Assembly: GCA_019417325.1 (NCBI GenBank)
Contig: DXVO01000021.1
Location: forward strand, 160,712 to 224,711
Source: Parabacteroides sp.
Lineage (GTDB): Bacteria; Bacteroidota; Bacteroidia; Bacteroidales; Tannerellaceae
Length of the DNA: 64,000 nt
Direction: 5' to 3'
Of the stretch, positions 13,534-23,233 are shown in pieces. Below the pieces are notes generated by a model that was not told the origin of the DNA, did not search any database, and was given only the letters and a program-made list of their open reading frames with translations. The stretch's first letter is position 1, and each line of letters opens with the position of its first letter. A program made the translations under genes and the position numbers.

Positions 13534-14535
13534 ATGGGTGCTTCGTTAAAAGACATAGCAAAAAAGCTGAATATTTCGATAACGACCGTTTCGTGGGTGT
13601 TGTCGGATCAAGGTACCCAGAAAAGGATAAGCAAAGCTACTCAGGATAAGATATGGCAGTGTGCCAAAGAATTGAATTACCGTCCTAATTTATTAGCTCG
13701 CGGATTGAATACGGGGATGACCGGCACTATCGGTTTAATCTTGCCTTCTATTTCCGACTCCTTCTATTCACAAGTGGCCAAAGCTATTGAGCTGGAAGCT
13801 GAAAACTATGGTTATACATTGATGATAGGCAGTTCGGAGTCGGAACTGAAGCGGGAAAACCGGATTATTCAAATGTTTAAGTCAAAACAGATAGACGGTT
13901 TGATTATTGCTCCGACAAAGTACTCGGAAGCGGAGATTAAGTTGTTATGTGAGGAATCTTACCCTTTCGTCCTGTTTGACCGCTATTTTGAAGATATGGA
14001 AACGAACTATATTCTTATTAATAACGAAGAATGTAGTTATGAGTTGGTACATCGGTTAATCTTGGATGGAAATAGGAAAATAGCGATTTTGTTGACCAAC
14101 CCGCACCTGAAGATTATGGAAATGCGTCTTAACGGTTATAAGAGGGCATTAGATGAAGCGGGAATCGCATTCGATCCGGATTTGTGCGGAATCGTCGAGT
14201 TTGCAGATTTTGAAAAGAATATAGGTGCTGTTTTAGATAATATATTGGAAAAGAGACCGGATATAGACAGCATATTTTTCGTGACTCATGTTTTGGCAAT
14301 GGATACGTTCTCCCATTTCCAGAAACGGCAAATTAATTTGAGGGATTTGGATATGGCTTGCATACATGAGATACCAGCTTTCCATTTGTTAGTTCCCCAT
14401 ATGAAGATAGCAAAAATGCCGGTTATGGAAATCGGCAGAAATGCTGTTCGCATATTACATCAAAATATTGTGAGCAAAAGAGAAATGACTCCTGTGGAAA
14501 AGGAAGCATTGGTTTTAAAATGCGATATTCCTTAG
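13534..14535 (+). CDS. LacI/GalR-family transcriptional regulator of the mannosidase locus
   Basis: A 333-residue protein. The N-terminal helix-turn-helix is LKDIAKKLNISITTVSWVLS (residues 5-24), followed by the hinge region NYRPNLLARGLNTGMTGTIG and a periplasmic-binding-protein-like effector domain (FYSQVAKAIELEAENYGYTL, IDGLIIAPTKYSEAEI). It probably represses the locus until a sugar or sugar phosphate binds. Two copies of one operator, before this gene and before susC, support control of itself and the downstream PUL. Most Bacteroidales PULs use SusR, hybrid two-component or anti-sigma control, so a LacI-type regulator is less common. Confidence 0.92.
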   Translation: MGASLKDIAKKLNISITTVSWVLSDQGTQKRISKATQDKIWQCAKELNYRPNLLARGLNTGMTGTIGLILPSISDSFYSQVAKAIELEAENYGYTLMIGSSESELKRENRIIQMFKSKQIDGLIIAPTKYSEAEIKLLCEESYPFVLFDRYFEDMETNYILINNEECSYELVHRLILDGNRKIAILLTNPHLKIMEMRLNGYKRALDEAGIAFDPDLCGIVEFADFEKNIGAVLDNILEKRPDIDSIFFVTHVLAMDTFSHFQKRQINLRDLDMACIHEIPAFHLLVPHMKIAKMPVMEIGRNAVRILHQNIVSKREMTPVEKEALVLKCDIP

Positions 14536-14557
14536 TGGAAACATTTTTTTACCCGAT

Positions 14558-14577
14558 TTGCTTTAACGTTTAAGCAA
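14558..14577 (+). promoter_or_regulatory. LacI-type operator upstream of susC
   Basis: TTGCTTTAACGTTTAAGCAA is a near-perfect palindrome around AACGTT, located between the regulator stop and susC. It is the better of the two copies and the likely main operator of the PUL. A leader inverted repeat CCTATG/CATAGG (14626-14631 and 14672-14677) follows in the untranslated region. Confidence 0.8.
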
Positions 14578-14717
14578 GAACAGTCGACTGGTTATATAAT
14601 AGTTGTTTTATTAAAATTTAGTTAGCCTATGAATGGAGAAAGGAGCAAAGCATGCCCTCTTGAACGGAGAGCATAGGTAAAATCAGTTACAATCAATCAA
14701 TAATTAACTTTATTATT

Positions 14718-17700
14718 ATGAGAAATATCTTTATATGCTCAGGGTGGTCCGGTGAGCAAAAAATTAAAATGATAAAATGGTTTATCATCACTTCTCTTTT
14801 CGGTTTTCCGCTGGTAAGCGCCGGGATTCTGAAAGCAGAAAATATCAAAAATTCGAGTCATTTGGTTTCTCAGCATTCAGAGAGAGAAATATCAGGAAAA
14901 ATAGTGGATTCTTCAGGCATTCCGGTAATTGGAGTGAATATTATGGTAAAGGGTACGACCGTAGGAACAATCTCGGATGTAGACGGGAAGTTTGTGCTGA
15001 ATGTGCCTCAAAATGCGGTTTTGGTTTTTTCCTATATAGGCTATAAAGAGCTTGAAATGCCTGTAGGAGAGAAAAGTATATTAAATGTAACATTGCATGA
15101 AAATACGGAAGAGATAGACGAAGTGGTGGTGGTCGGATATGGTACGCAGCGTAAATCGGATGTGATCGGTGCTATCAGTGTAACATCGGCAGAGGAACTT
15201 TTGTCTACACCCTCATTTAATGCATTACAGGGTTTGAAAGGTAAAGCCGCCGGTGTTTCTATCTTTAATGGCACCAGTAATCCGCTGGGGCAGGATGGTA
15301 ATTCGTCGAGGGTTGTTATCCGTGGTATGAATTCCATCAATACCAATACAGACCCGCTGTATGTTGTGGATGGTGTTCAGATGAGCGAGATACAGTATAT
15401 TAATCCGAATGATATAGAGCGGATGGAGGTATTGAAAGATGCATCCGCCACTGCCATCTACGGAGCCCGTGGAGCGAATGGGGTTATTCTTATCACAACC
15501 AAACGAGGGAATACAGGGCAGAAAGGGCTGACTGTATCTTATAACGGTTATGTAAGTATGGCGACTATGGCAAGAAAGATGGACGTGATGAATGCGGAAG
15601 AGTTTCTAAAGGTTGAGGATATCGCCTTTGCCAATTTGAGTAAGTATCCGCAAGGCCAGGCCTTTTTGGAAAGCCAGGGAGTGAAAGAATATTTTGTAGA
15701 CAGGTCCGATCCGCTTATTTTCGATGCAAACGGAAATCCTCTTTACGACACGGACTGGCAGGATGTGGGAACCCGTAATGCAATATCCCATAGCCATCAG
15801 TTGAATATCCAGCAACAGAACCAGAATTCATCCGTCGGTGCATTCTTTAATTATACGGATCAGCAGGGGTTGCTTCACAACAACTATGCTAAACGTATCA
15901 GTGCAAAGTTTACTTATGATACAAAGCCCAGGGAATGGTTCGAGCTGAATTCGAACTTGATGGTAAACCATATGTGGGGAAACACGGTAGATGATACGGG
16001 AGGCGGACAGACGGCTCGTAGAACCATGTGGGAAATGCCTCCGATTTTGCCTGTAAAATTTCCTGACGGTTCATATTCCAGCACCCAGTATCCGGGAAGT
16101 AAGTTGAATTTAGGTTTGGAAGGCATGAGTAATCCGCTGCAAGAACTTCTGGAAAGAAAAAAAGGACGTTACCGTACGAAGTTATTTGGTAATGTGGCTG
16201 TTGTTTTCCATTTGGCAGATGGGCTGTCTTTACGCTCGCAGATTGGTGTGGATGCAAACTTCAGGCAGGATAAGAATTATTCCCCGAATAATTTGGTAGG
16301 AATTTCAAGTAGAGGTGAGGCCAGCTTCTATAATGCCCAATGGCTGTATTGGCAGGAAGAAACTTATTTGAATTATAACAAACTGCTAAAAGACAAACAT
16401 CGTATCAATGCGACATTAGGTGCCAGTTGGTCCAAAGATACGAAGGAACATAACCAAACAGGGAATGTTTACGATTTCGATACGAATTATTATGGATATG
16501 ATAATTTGGGCGCAGGAAAAACACCCTCGGCTCCGGCTTCCGGCTATAGCTCCTGGACGATGAATTCTTATTTTGCACGTGCCAGTTATACGTACAACGA
16601 CAAGTATTTGATGACAGCCACTATGCGTATTGACGGTTCTTCCCGTTTCGGTAAGAATAATAAATACGGATATTTCCCTTCTGCCGGTTTAGGGTGGGTG
16701 ATTAGTAATGAAGATTTCTTCCGTGTAAAATGGATCAATAATCTGAAGGTAAGAGCCAGTTACGGACGTACGGGTAATACGGAAATCGATCCTTATAAAA
16801 CGTTGTCGACAATGGCTTCCGGTACGACTTTGATTAATGGAGGCCGTGAAGTGACCAGTGAAATATCCCGTATGCCGAATCCGGACCTGGAATGGGAGAA
16901 GACCGACCAGTTTGATGCCGGCTTTAACCTGGGAATGTTCGACAACCGTATTAATTTAGAATTTGACTTCTACCTGAAACGGACGAAAGATTTGCTTTTG
17001 GATAAGCCTATTCCATTCACCAGCGGTTTCTCGAGTGTTTGGGATAATATCGGAGAAGTGGAAAATAAGGGAGTCGACTTTATGCTGAATACAGTCAATA
17101 TCGAGAATAAAGATTTCAGATGGGAAAGTACTTTAAATTTCAATTACAATAAAAATACCATATTAAAATTAGGAGACAATAATGAAGACATCATTATGGG
17201 ACCGGATATCCAGGGGGGTAACACCATATTGCGTGTCGGAGAATCATTAGGCTCTTTCTACGGATATGTGCGTTATGGTACATGGGGAACAGATGAAGCA
17301 GAAGAAGCCGCAAAGGTAAATGCCATTCCGGGAGAAGCTAAACGTTCGTCCGAAAGATATATTATCGGTAATGGAATGCCGAAGTGGACAGGCAGCTTTA
17401 TCAATAAGTTCTACTATAAAAACTGGGATTTCACATTGGATTTACAGTTTGTCGGAGGTGTCGACGTTTGGCAGCAGTTTACCCACACCATGGAAGACCG
17501 TACCGGTATCGCAAATGGCTTGAAGTCTATTCTGTATGATTCCTGGACGGAGCAAAACCAAAATACGATGGTGCAGCAAATCCGCCAGCAGAGTTATGCC
17601 GGCCAGAATACGATGGCAGACTCCCATTGGGTATGTAACGGCTCTTATCTAAGAGGAAACCTGATACAGTTAGGTTATACATTCAACAATACGTTGATGA

Positions 17701-17888
17701 AGAAACTGAAAACAAGGTCCCTCAGAGTCTATTTCAGTGTCAATAATGCATTTGTAATCTGTTCGAAAGACTTTAAAGGGTATGATCCCGAGGGTACGAC
17801 CTATAACGACAAGTTCTCCCAGAATATCATGTCCTTCGAATATCCGTCGGCCCGTACATATACGTTAGGTGTTAATTTTATGTTTTAA
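14718..17888 (+). CDS. SusC/RagA-family TonB-dependent outer-membrane transporter
   Basis: A 1056-residue protein. A possible later start at ATG 14769 places MIKWFIITSLFGFPLVSAG as a normal signal peptide. A carboxypeptidase-regulatory-like domain spans about 57-130 (ISGKIVDSSGIPVIGVNIMV). The DEVVVVGYGTQRK motif follows, then the plug (ALQGLKGKAAGVSI, VVIRGMNSINTNTDPLYVVD) and a 22-strand barrel ending TYTLGVNFMF. It imports oligosaccharides with the SusD lipoprotein encoded next. The GH38 mannosidase downstream suggests a mannose-containing glycan. Length and domain order are normal for the family. Confidence 0.95.
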   Translation: MRNIFICSGWSGEQKIKMIKWFIITSLFGFPLVSAGILKAENIKNSSHLVSQHSEREISGKIVDSSGIPVIGVNIMVKGTTVGTISDVDGKFVLNVPQNAVLVFSYIGYKELEMPVGEKSILNVTLHENTEEIDEVVVVGYGTQRKSDVIGAISVTSAEELLSTPSFNALQGLKGKAAGVSIFNGTSNPLGQDGNSSRVVIRGMNSINTNTDPLYVVDGVQMSEIQYINPNDIERMEVLKDASATAIYGARGANGVILITTKRGNTGQKGLTVSYNGYVSMATMARKMDVMNAEEFLKVEDIAFANLSKYPQGQAFLESQGVKEYFVDRSDPLIFDANGNPLYDTDWQDVGTRNAISHSHQLNIQQQNQNSSVGAFFNYTDQQGLLHNNYAKRISAKFTYDTKPREWFELNSNLMVNHMWGNTVDDTGGGQTARRTMWEMPPILPVKFPDGSYSSTQYPGSKLNLGLEGMSNPLQELLERKKGRYRTKLFGNVAVVFHLADGLSLRSQIGVDANFRQDKNYSPNNLVGISSRGEASFYNAQWLYWQEETYLNYNKLLKDKHRINATLGASWSKDTKEHNQTGNVYDFDTNYYGYDNLGAGKTPSAPASGYSSWTMNSYFARASYTYNDKYLMTATMRIDGSSRFGKNNKYGYFPSAGLGWVISNEDFFRVKWINNLKVRASYGRTGNTEIDPYKTLSTMASGTTLINGGREVTSEISRMPNPDLEWEKTDQFDAGFNLGMFDNRINLEFDFYLKRTKDLLLDKPIPFTSGFSSVWDNIGEVENKGVDFMLNTVNIENKDFRWESTLNFNYNKNTILKLGDNNEDIIMGPDIQGGNTILRVGESLGSFYGYVRYGTWGTDEAEEAAKVNAIPGEAKRSSERYIIGNGMPKWTGSFINKFYYKNWDFTLDLQFVGGVDVWQQFTHTMEDRTGIANGLKSILYDSWTEQNQNTMVQQIRQQSYAGQNTMADSHWVCNGSYLRGNLIQLGYTFNNTLMKKLKTRSLRVYFSVNNAFVICSKDFKGYDPEGTTYNDKFSQNIMSFEYPSARTYTLGVNFMF

Positions 17889-17908
17889 ATTATTGAAATA
17901 CTATTATT

Positions 17909-19492
17909 ATGAAAATTAATATTGGATTATTTACGATAGTAGCTTCTGTTTTCCTGGCTTCATGTACTTCTTTTCTGGAAGAAAACCCCAGGAGTGAAAG
18001 GGATTCGGAAAACTTTTTCCAGGATGCTACGGATGCGTACAGCATAGTGAACCGGTTATATAAAAAGGGAGTTCCCGAAAGATATAACCACAGTGTATGG
18101 GCAGGAACTCATATGATGGACGGCGGATACTTGTCCGGCTTGTTCGACAATACGTATAAAGGGCAGGAAGTTTGGATTACCCACAGCCAGACTTTGACCT
18201 TGGACCCGACCGTGGATAATAACCATTTGCAGACTATGTGGCAAAGTTCGTATGAAGCGATCATCAGGACAGCCAATTTCGCTATCAATAACATTCCGGA
18301 ATGTCCCGGTTTGAGTGAAGCTGAAAGAAACCGGTTGATTGGTGAGGCCAAGTTCTTCCGTGCTTTGAATTATTTTTATCTGGTAAAGGCTTTTGGTGCT
18401 GTACCTATTGTAACGACCACCTATACGACCATCGATGATTTGTATGTGAAGCGGTCTACGGAACAGAAGGTCTATGACTTTATTGTAAAGGATTTGACAG
18501 AAGCATTATCGATGGGGTTGGCAGACAAATCTTTCCCGGAAAATGGGTTCCGTATTTCCAAAGGTTCCGTTTTGGCCCTGTTGGCAGATGTCTACCTGAA
18601 TATGGCAGGTTATCCGATTAAAGACGAATCCAAGTATGCGCTGGCAGCGGAAGCCGCAGAGTCTTTGATAAATAATGCAAATTATGAATTAATCCAACAT
18701 AAGGATAAGGGGGAAAACAGCGCTTATAATATTTTACGTACATCAGATAATGAGAAAGAGTACCTGTATACGATAGAATATGAAGCCGGGATATATGAAG
18801 GTGGCAGCCGTCCGATGTGTTGTTTCCCGAATGTGGCGGCCTCATGGGGCGAGTTCAAATGGTCGGATTGTAACAATGCTTACCAACCGGACCCTCTTTT
18901 GTTAAGCCTTTATGACGAGTCGGATGATTTGCGTTTCCAGGATCACCAGTATTTCCATCGCTCTTATAAACAGAGAAAAGGAACGCAGGAACTGAGAGAG
19001 TTTGGAAAACCGCTTCCTTATTTCTGGTGGGAGGAAGAAGCAGCTTTGGTTACCGGTGTCTCAGTGAAAGACCAAGTCCATTACCGGTTGGCTGAAATGT
19101 ATCTGATAGCAGCAGAAGCGTTAGTTCGGGCAAATAACCGTGTCACGGCAGAAGCGATTGACTATCTTGCAACCATTAAAGCCCGGGCATCCATAAATAA
19201 GGACAAATCTACGATTGTATCCGAATTGACAATGAGTAATTATTCGGTGGAACAGTTTGTACAGGAAGTCTGGAAAGAGAAAATCCGCGAGTTCATTTTT
19301 GAAATGAAAATATGGAATGATATTACCCGTACAAGAAAATATCCGGCATTGAAAAGCGGGGAATTTAATTTTGTTGATTTGATAGGTGCATCCAATCCCT
19401 ACGGGCATGTATTCAATGAGGATAATATTTATTTCCCGATTTGCTCGCAGGAGATGCAAAGAAATCCATTGTTGTCAGAAGAACCGGAATAA
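17909..19492 (+). CDS. SusD/RagB-family glycan-binding lipoprotein
   Basis: A 527-residue protein with a lipoprotein signal (FLASC, Cys19) and a typical SusD start (FLEENPRSERDSENFFQDAT). The helical TPR-like core includes GEAKFFRALNYFYLVKAFGA, and the C-terminus has the YHYRLAEMYLIAAEAL-type motif as DQVHYRLAEMYLIAAEAL. It forms the lid of the SusC transporter at the cell surface. It lies 20 bases after susC and is in the same operon. Confidence 0.95.
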   Translation: MKINIGLFTIVASVFLASCTSFLEENPRSERDSENFFQDATDAYSIVNRLYKKGVPERYNHSVWAGTHMMDGGYLSGLFDNTYKGQEVWITHSQTLTLDPTVDNNHLQTMWQSSYEAIIRTANFAINNIPECPGLSEAERNRLIGEAKFFRALNYFYLVKAFGAVPIVTTTYTTIDDLYVKRSTEQKVYDFIVKDLTEALSMGLADKSFPENGFRISKGSVLALLADVYLNMAGYPIKDESKYALAAEAAESLINNANYELIQHKDKGENSAYNILRTSDNEKEYLYTIEYEAGIYEGGSRPMCCFPNVAASWGEFKWSDCNNAYQPDPLLLSLYDESDDLRFQDHQYFHRSYKQRKGTQELREFGKPLPYFWWEEEAALVTGVSVKDQVHYRLAEMYLIAAEALVRANNRVTAEAIDYLATIKARASINKDKSTIVSELTMSNYSVEQFVQEVWKEKIREFIFEMKIWNDITRTRKYPALKSGEFNFVDLIGASNPYGHVFNEDNIYFPICSQEMQRNPLLSEEPE

Positions 19493-19524
19493 GTTGATTC
19501 GTTAATAATAAAATCTTATTTATC

Positions 19525-22071
19525 ATGAAAAATAAAGAGAAATTGTCAAGGAGAGAATTCCTGAATCGTTCGGCATTAGGTATAGCGGCGGTGTCATTAA
19601 CCCCTTTTACATCCATATTGGGTACTGATTCGGTATCGGCTTGGAAAGGGGATGCCTCCAAGTATAAATTCAGAATGATAGGCCATGGACACATCGACCC
19701 CGTTTGGTTGTGGAGATGGACAGAAGGTGTCTCTGTTGTTCATAGTACATTCCGGTCTGCATTAGACCGGATGAAGGAGAATCCGGGAATGGTGTTTACC
19801 TGTAGTTCCGCCCAGTTTTATAAATGGGTATCTGAGAATGACCCCGAAATGTTGCGTGAGGTCAGACAACGGATAAAAGAAGGACGCTGGGAGGTTGTTG
19901 GCGGCTGGTGGGTTGAACCGGATGTGAATATGCCCAGTGGAGAAGCGATGGTACGCCAGGGACTTTATGGCCAGATGACTTTGGAAAAACTTGTAGGCAA
20001 ACGGGCAACTGTTGCTTATAATCCCGACTCTTTCGGACATGCTGGAACGATGCCTCAGATTTTGAAAAAGCAGGGATTGGATAATTATGTATTCATGCGC
20101 CCCGGCCCTCATGAAAAGGATATTCCTTCCGATCTCTTCTGGTGGGAAAGTGCAGATGGTTCACGTGTTTTAGCTTATCGTATCCAGGATAGTTATAATG
20201 ACGACAATCAGGTAAGGTCGCGTATCGAGTCTATTTTGAATAAGGCGCCTAAACAGCCGATGCAATCATTCATGGCATTTTATGGAGTGGGCGACCATGG
20301 AGGCGGACCGACAAAAGCAAACCTGAAATCGATAGAAGAGTTGAAGAAAGAAGACGGAGCTCCTCTTATCGTTTATGGAAGAACGAACGACTATTTCGAT
20401 GAAGCCCGGAAAGATAAATCCTTGAAACTGCCTGTTGTAAAAGATGATTTACAACATCATGCTGTCGGTTGTTATACGGCAGACTGGGTTATAAAGAAAG
20501 GTAACCGCCACTCTGAAGATGCCCTCGTTTCAACAGAGAAATTGTGTGCTGTCGGCGGACGTGTCTGGGGGGCAAACTATCCGAAATCTTTGTTCACGGA
20601 ATCCTGGGAGCGCTTGCTGTTCTTCCAGTTCCATGATAGCCTTGCCGGTTCGTCATTGGCATCCCATACTAAAGACGCTTCCGATTGTTACGGACGAATT
20701 TTAGACACGGCAAACGAAGTGGCCACGATGGCTATTCAAAAGCTGGAATGGCAAATACCTTCGGAAGATCCGGGGTCGGAATATTTGGTCATCTTTAATC
20801 CGCATGCATGGGAAATCACAACCAATATCCATTACGATTTCGGTTGGTGGGGCAAGCCCGAAACCACATTGGTTACCGATGAATTGGAAAATTCCATACC
20901 TCATCAATGGGTCATCGGGGAATCCCAATGCGGCAACCGCCAGGGATTGGTTGCAACAGTAACGCTTCCGCCTATGGGATACCGCCAGATACGTATCCGG
21001 AAAGGAGAGTCTTATAAAGTTACCAGACCGGCAACGGCAGAAGGCAATACATTGGAAAACGAATTTTATAAAGTAACTGTTTTCAGTGACGGAAGCATCG
21101 GTATTTTTGATAAAGAAGTCGGAAAGGATATATTCTCCGGTAGGGGCAAGGGCTGTAAAGCTGTTATTATCGATGATAAAAGTGATGCCTGGAGCCACGA
21201 TATCAAAACATTCGACGATGAAATAGGATACTTCCGGAATGCCAATATTAAGGTTTTGGAAAATGGCCCGGTAAGAGCGTCCATACGTGTCATTTCATAC
21301 TGGGGCGACTCGACCTTAACCATGGATTGGTCTTTGACTTCCGGTTCGCGTGATATAAATGCACAAGTCGTATTAGACTGGCATGAACGTTTGAAAATGT
21401 TGAAGTTCTCATTTCCAATGGCACTTTCTTCTTCTGTTTCTACCTATGAGGCACCTTACGGCTCGATTGTCAGGGAAACGAACGGATATGAAAACCCCGG
21501 ACAGCGTTGGATCGACTTGAGCGGTAGCCTGGATGGCAGGACTTACGGTCTGGCTGTGTTGAATGATGCGAAGTACGGTTATGACGTAAAAGATACGGAT
21601 ATGCGAATCTCTATTGCAAGGTCTGCCGTTTATGCCCATCATAATCCTAAAAAGCTGGATTTGGAAAATGAATATTACTGGATGGACCAGGGACGTCAGA
21701 CATTCAGAATGACCTTATTGCCTCATAAAGGCGACTGGCGTGAAGCAAATGTCCCGAGAAAAGCGGAAGAGTTCCTGTCCAGGCCTGTAATGATTTATCA
21801 GGGGATTCATCCGGGCAAGTTAAGTAAATCCGCTTCGTTCCTGAATATAGATGTTCCGAATGTGAATATTACTTCCATCAAAGAAGCTGAAAAGGGAGAC
21901 GACTTGATTATCCGCTGTGTGGAAACGTTAGGTCGGGCAACATCCGCAAAAATTAATTTCACTTACGATAATTTTGAATGGAAAGGCGATTTTATCCCGA
22001 ATGAAATCAAGACGTTGCGGTACAGTCCCAAACGGAAATCGATTAAGGAAGTAAACCTTTTAGAAGAATAG
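19525..22071 (+). CDS. GH38 alpha-mannosidase with Tat-like signal
   Basis: An 848-residue protein. The metal-binding motif HGHIDPVW (54-61), EPDVN (131-135) and NPDSFGHAG with the likely nucleophile Asp168 identify glycoside hydrolase family 38. The C-terminal beta-sandwich domains complete the usual length. The N-terminus SRREFLNRSALGIAAVSLTP is a twin-arginine-type signal, so export in folded form, possibly with its metal, is suggested. It probably cleaves alpha-mannosyl residues from imported oligosaccharides in the periplasm. Glycan linkage cannot be read from sequence. Confidence 0.93.
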   Translation: MKNKEKLSRREFLNRSALGIAAVSLTPFTSILGTDSVSAWKGDASKYKFRMIGHGHIDPVWLWRWTEGVSVVHSTFRSALDRMKENPGMVFTCSSAQFYKWVSENDPEMLREVRQRIKEGRWEVVGGWWVEPDVNMPSGEAMVRQGLYGQMTLEKLVGKRATVAYNPDSFGHAGTMPQILKKQGLDNYVFMRPGPHEKDIPSDLFWWESADGSRVLAYRIQDSYNDDNQVRSRIESILNKAPKQPMQSFMAFYGVGDHGGGPTKANLKSIEELKKEDGAPLIVYGRTNDYFDEARKDKSLKLPVVKDDLQHHAVGCYTADWVIKKGNRHSEDALVSTEKLCAVGGRVWGANYPKSLFTESWERLLFFQFHDSLAGSSLASHTKDASDCYGRILDTANEVATMAIQKLEWQIPSEDPGSEYLVIFNPHAWEITTNIHYDFGWWGKPETTLVTDELENSIPHQWVIGESQCGNRQGLVATVTLPPMGYRQIRIRKGESYKVTRPATAEGNTLENEFYKVTVFSDGSIGIFDKEVGKDIFSGRGKGCKAVIIDDKSDAWSHDIKTFDDEIGYFRNANIKVLENGPVRASIRVISYWGDSTLTMDWSLTSGSRDINAQVVLDWHERLKMLKFSFPMALSSSVSTYEAPYGSIVRETNGYENPGQRWIDLSGSLDGRTYGLAVLNDAKYGYDVKDTDMRISIARSAVYAHHNPKKLDLENEYYWMDQGRQTFRMTLLPHKGDWREANVPRKAEEFLSRPVMIYQGIHPGKLSKSASFLNIDVPNVNITSIKEAEKGDDLIIRCVETLGRATSAKINFTYDNFEWKGDFIPNEIKTLRYSPKRKSIKEVNLLEE

Positions 22072-22072
22072 C

Positions 22073-23233
22073 ATGGATAATTCAGGATGTTTACAATCAA
22101 CATCCAAAGGCATATTACCAGTCCTCATGGCGTTTTACGTCATGGGATTTGGTGATATCGTTGGAGTTGCTACAAGTTATACCCAGTTGGAGTTCGGGTT
22201 AAGCAATACGTTGACCCAGATACTAACCATGTTGGCATTCGTCTGGTTTGCGTTGTTGTCCGTACCGATTAGTATATTCCAGGACAGGAAAGGGAAAAAA
22301 TATACGGCCAACTGGGGGATTGTGTGTATTGGTATCGGGATGTTAATACCTATAGTTTGCTATACCTATTATGGCATGCTGGCCTCTTTCACATTCCTGG
22401 GGATAGGAAATACGATCATTCAGGTTTCGGCAAATCCTTTAATGCAGGATGTCTCTGCTCCGGATAAATTATCCAGGAATTTAACAATCTCTCAATTCGT
22501 TAAAGCCATAGCAGGAATGTTAGGTCCTTTCATCGCTGCTTCTTGCGCTATTTATTTTGATAATTGGTCCATCGTTTATTGGATTTACTTACTGATTTGT
22601 TTGATAACCATATTCTGGTTGTACGTAACGCCTATTAAAGAATCCTCGAATACGGGAACCGCAAGTATTTCCAGTTCTTTAAGCCTATTGAAAGATAAAC
22701 GGATTTTATTGGTTGTGTTGGGGACATTCTTGATGGTGGGATTCGATGTCGGGATGAATACGAATATCGTAAAGTATCTGCGCAGTTCGTATCAGGTGTC
22801 ACAGGAGGAAGGAAGCATTGGGATTAGTATTTATTTTTCAGCTTTGATGGTCGGACGTTTTTTCAGTGCGATTATTTTGAATAAATTTAGGACGAATATT
22901 GTCCTGGTCAGTTGTGCAATATTATCTATATGTTCTTTTATAATGATGTTTTTTGCTCCTAATTATCTTACCGGACAGATTGCTATTTTTCTTGTAGGAT
23001 TATTCTCGGCTTCAATATTTCCATTGGTCTTTTCTATTGGCCTTCAATACATCCCGGAGCGGGCAAATGAGTTATCCGGATTGATGATTATGAGTGTTTG
23101 CGGAGGAGGAATAATACCCCCTATAATTGGATTGGTAAGCGATTTGTGGAGCTTTATGCCGGCCTTCTTTTTATATGGTGTGTCTTTATTCTATGTATTG
23201 TTTTTTTCATTAAATGTATCGAGGTATGAATAA
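22073..23233 (+). CDS. MFS sugar permease
   Basis: A 386-residue protein with about twelve hydrophobic helices. The loop QDRKGKKYTANWG after helix two is the position of the MFS G-x-x-x-D/R-x-x-G-R/K motif. It starts one base after the mannosidase stop and overlaps the ROK kinase gene by eight bases, so translation is coupled. It probably carries the monosaccharide released by the mannosidase across the inner membrane to the kinase. Confidence 0.88.
   Translation: MDNSGCLQSTSKGILPVLMAFYVMGFGDIVGVATSYTQLEFGLSNTLTQILTMLAFVWFALLSVPISIFQDRKGKKYTANWGIVCIGIGMLIPIVCYTYYGMLASFTFLGIGNTIIQVSANPLMQDVSAPDKLSRNLTISQFVKAIAGMLGPFIAASCAIYFDNWSIVYWIYLLICLITIFWLYVTPIKESSNTGTASISSSLSLLKDKRILLVVLGTFLMVGFDVGMNTNIVKYLRSSYQVSQEEGSIGISIYFSALMVGRFFSAIILNKFRTNIVLVSCAILSICSFIMMFFAPNYLTGQIAIFLVGLFSASIFPLVFSIGLQYIPERANELSGLMIMSVCGGGIIPPIIGLVSDLWSFMPAFFLYGVSLFYVLFFSLNVSRYE

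Noticed and set aside
20701..21198. 165-codon open frame on the minus strand
   Set aside because: Antisense to the GH38 gene with no recognisable domain.
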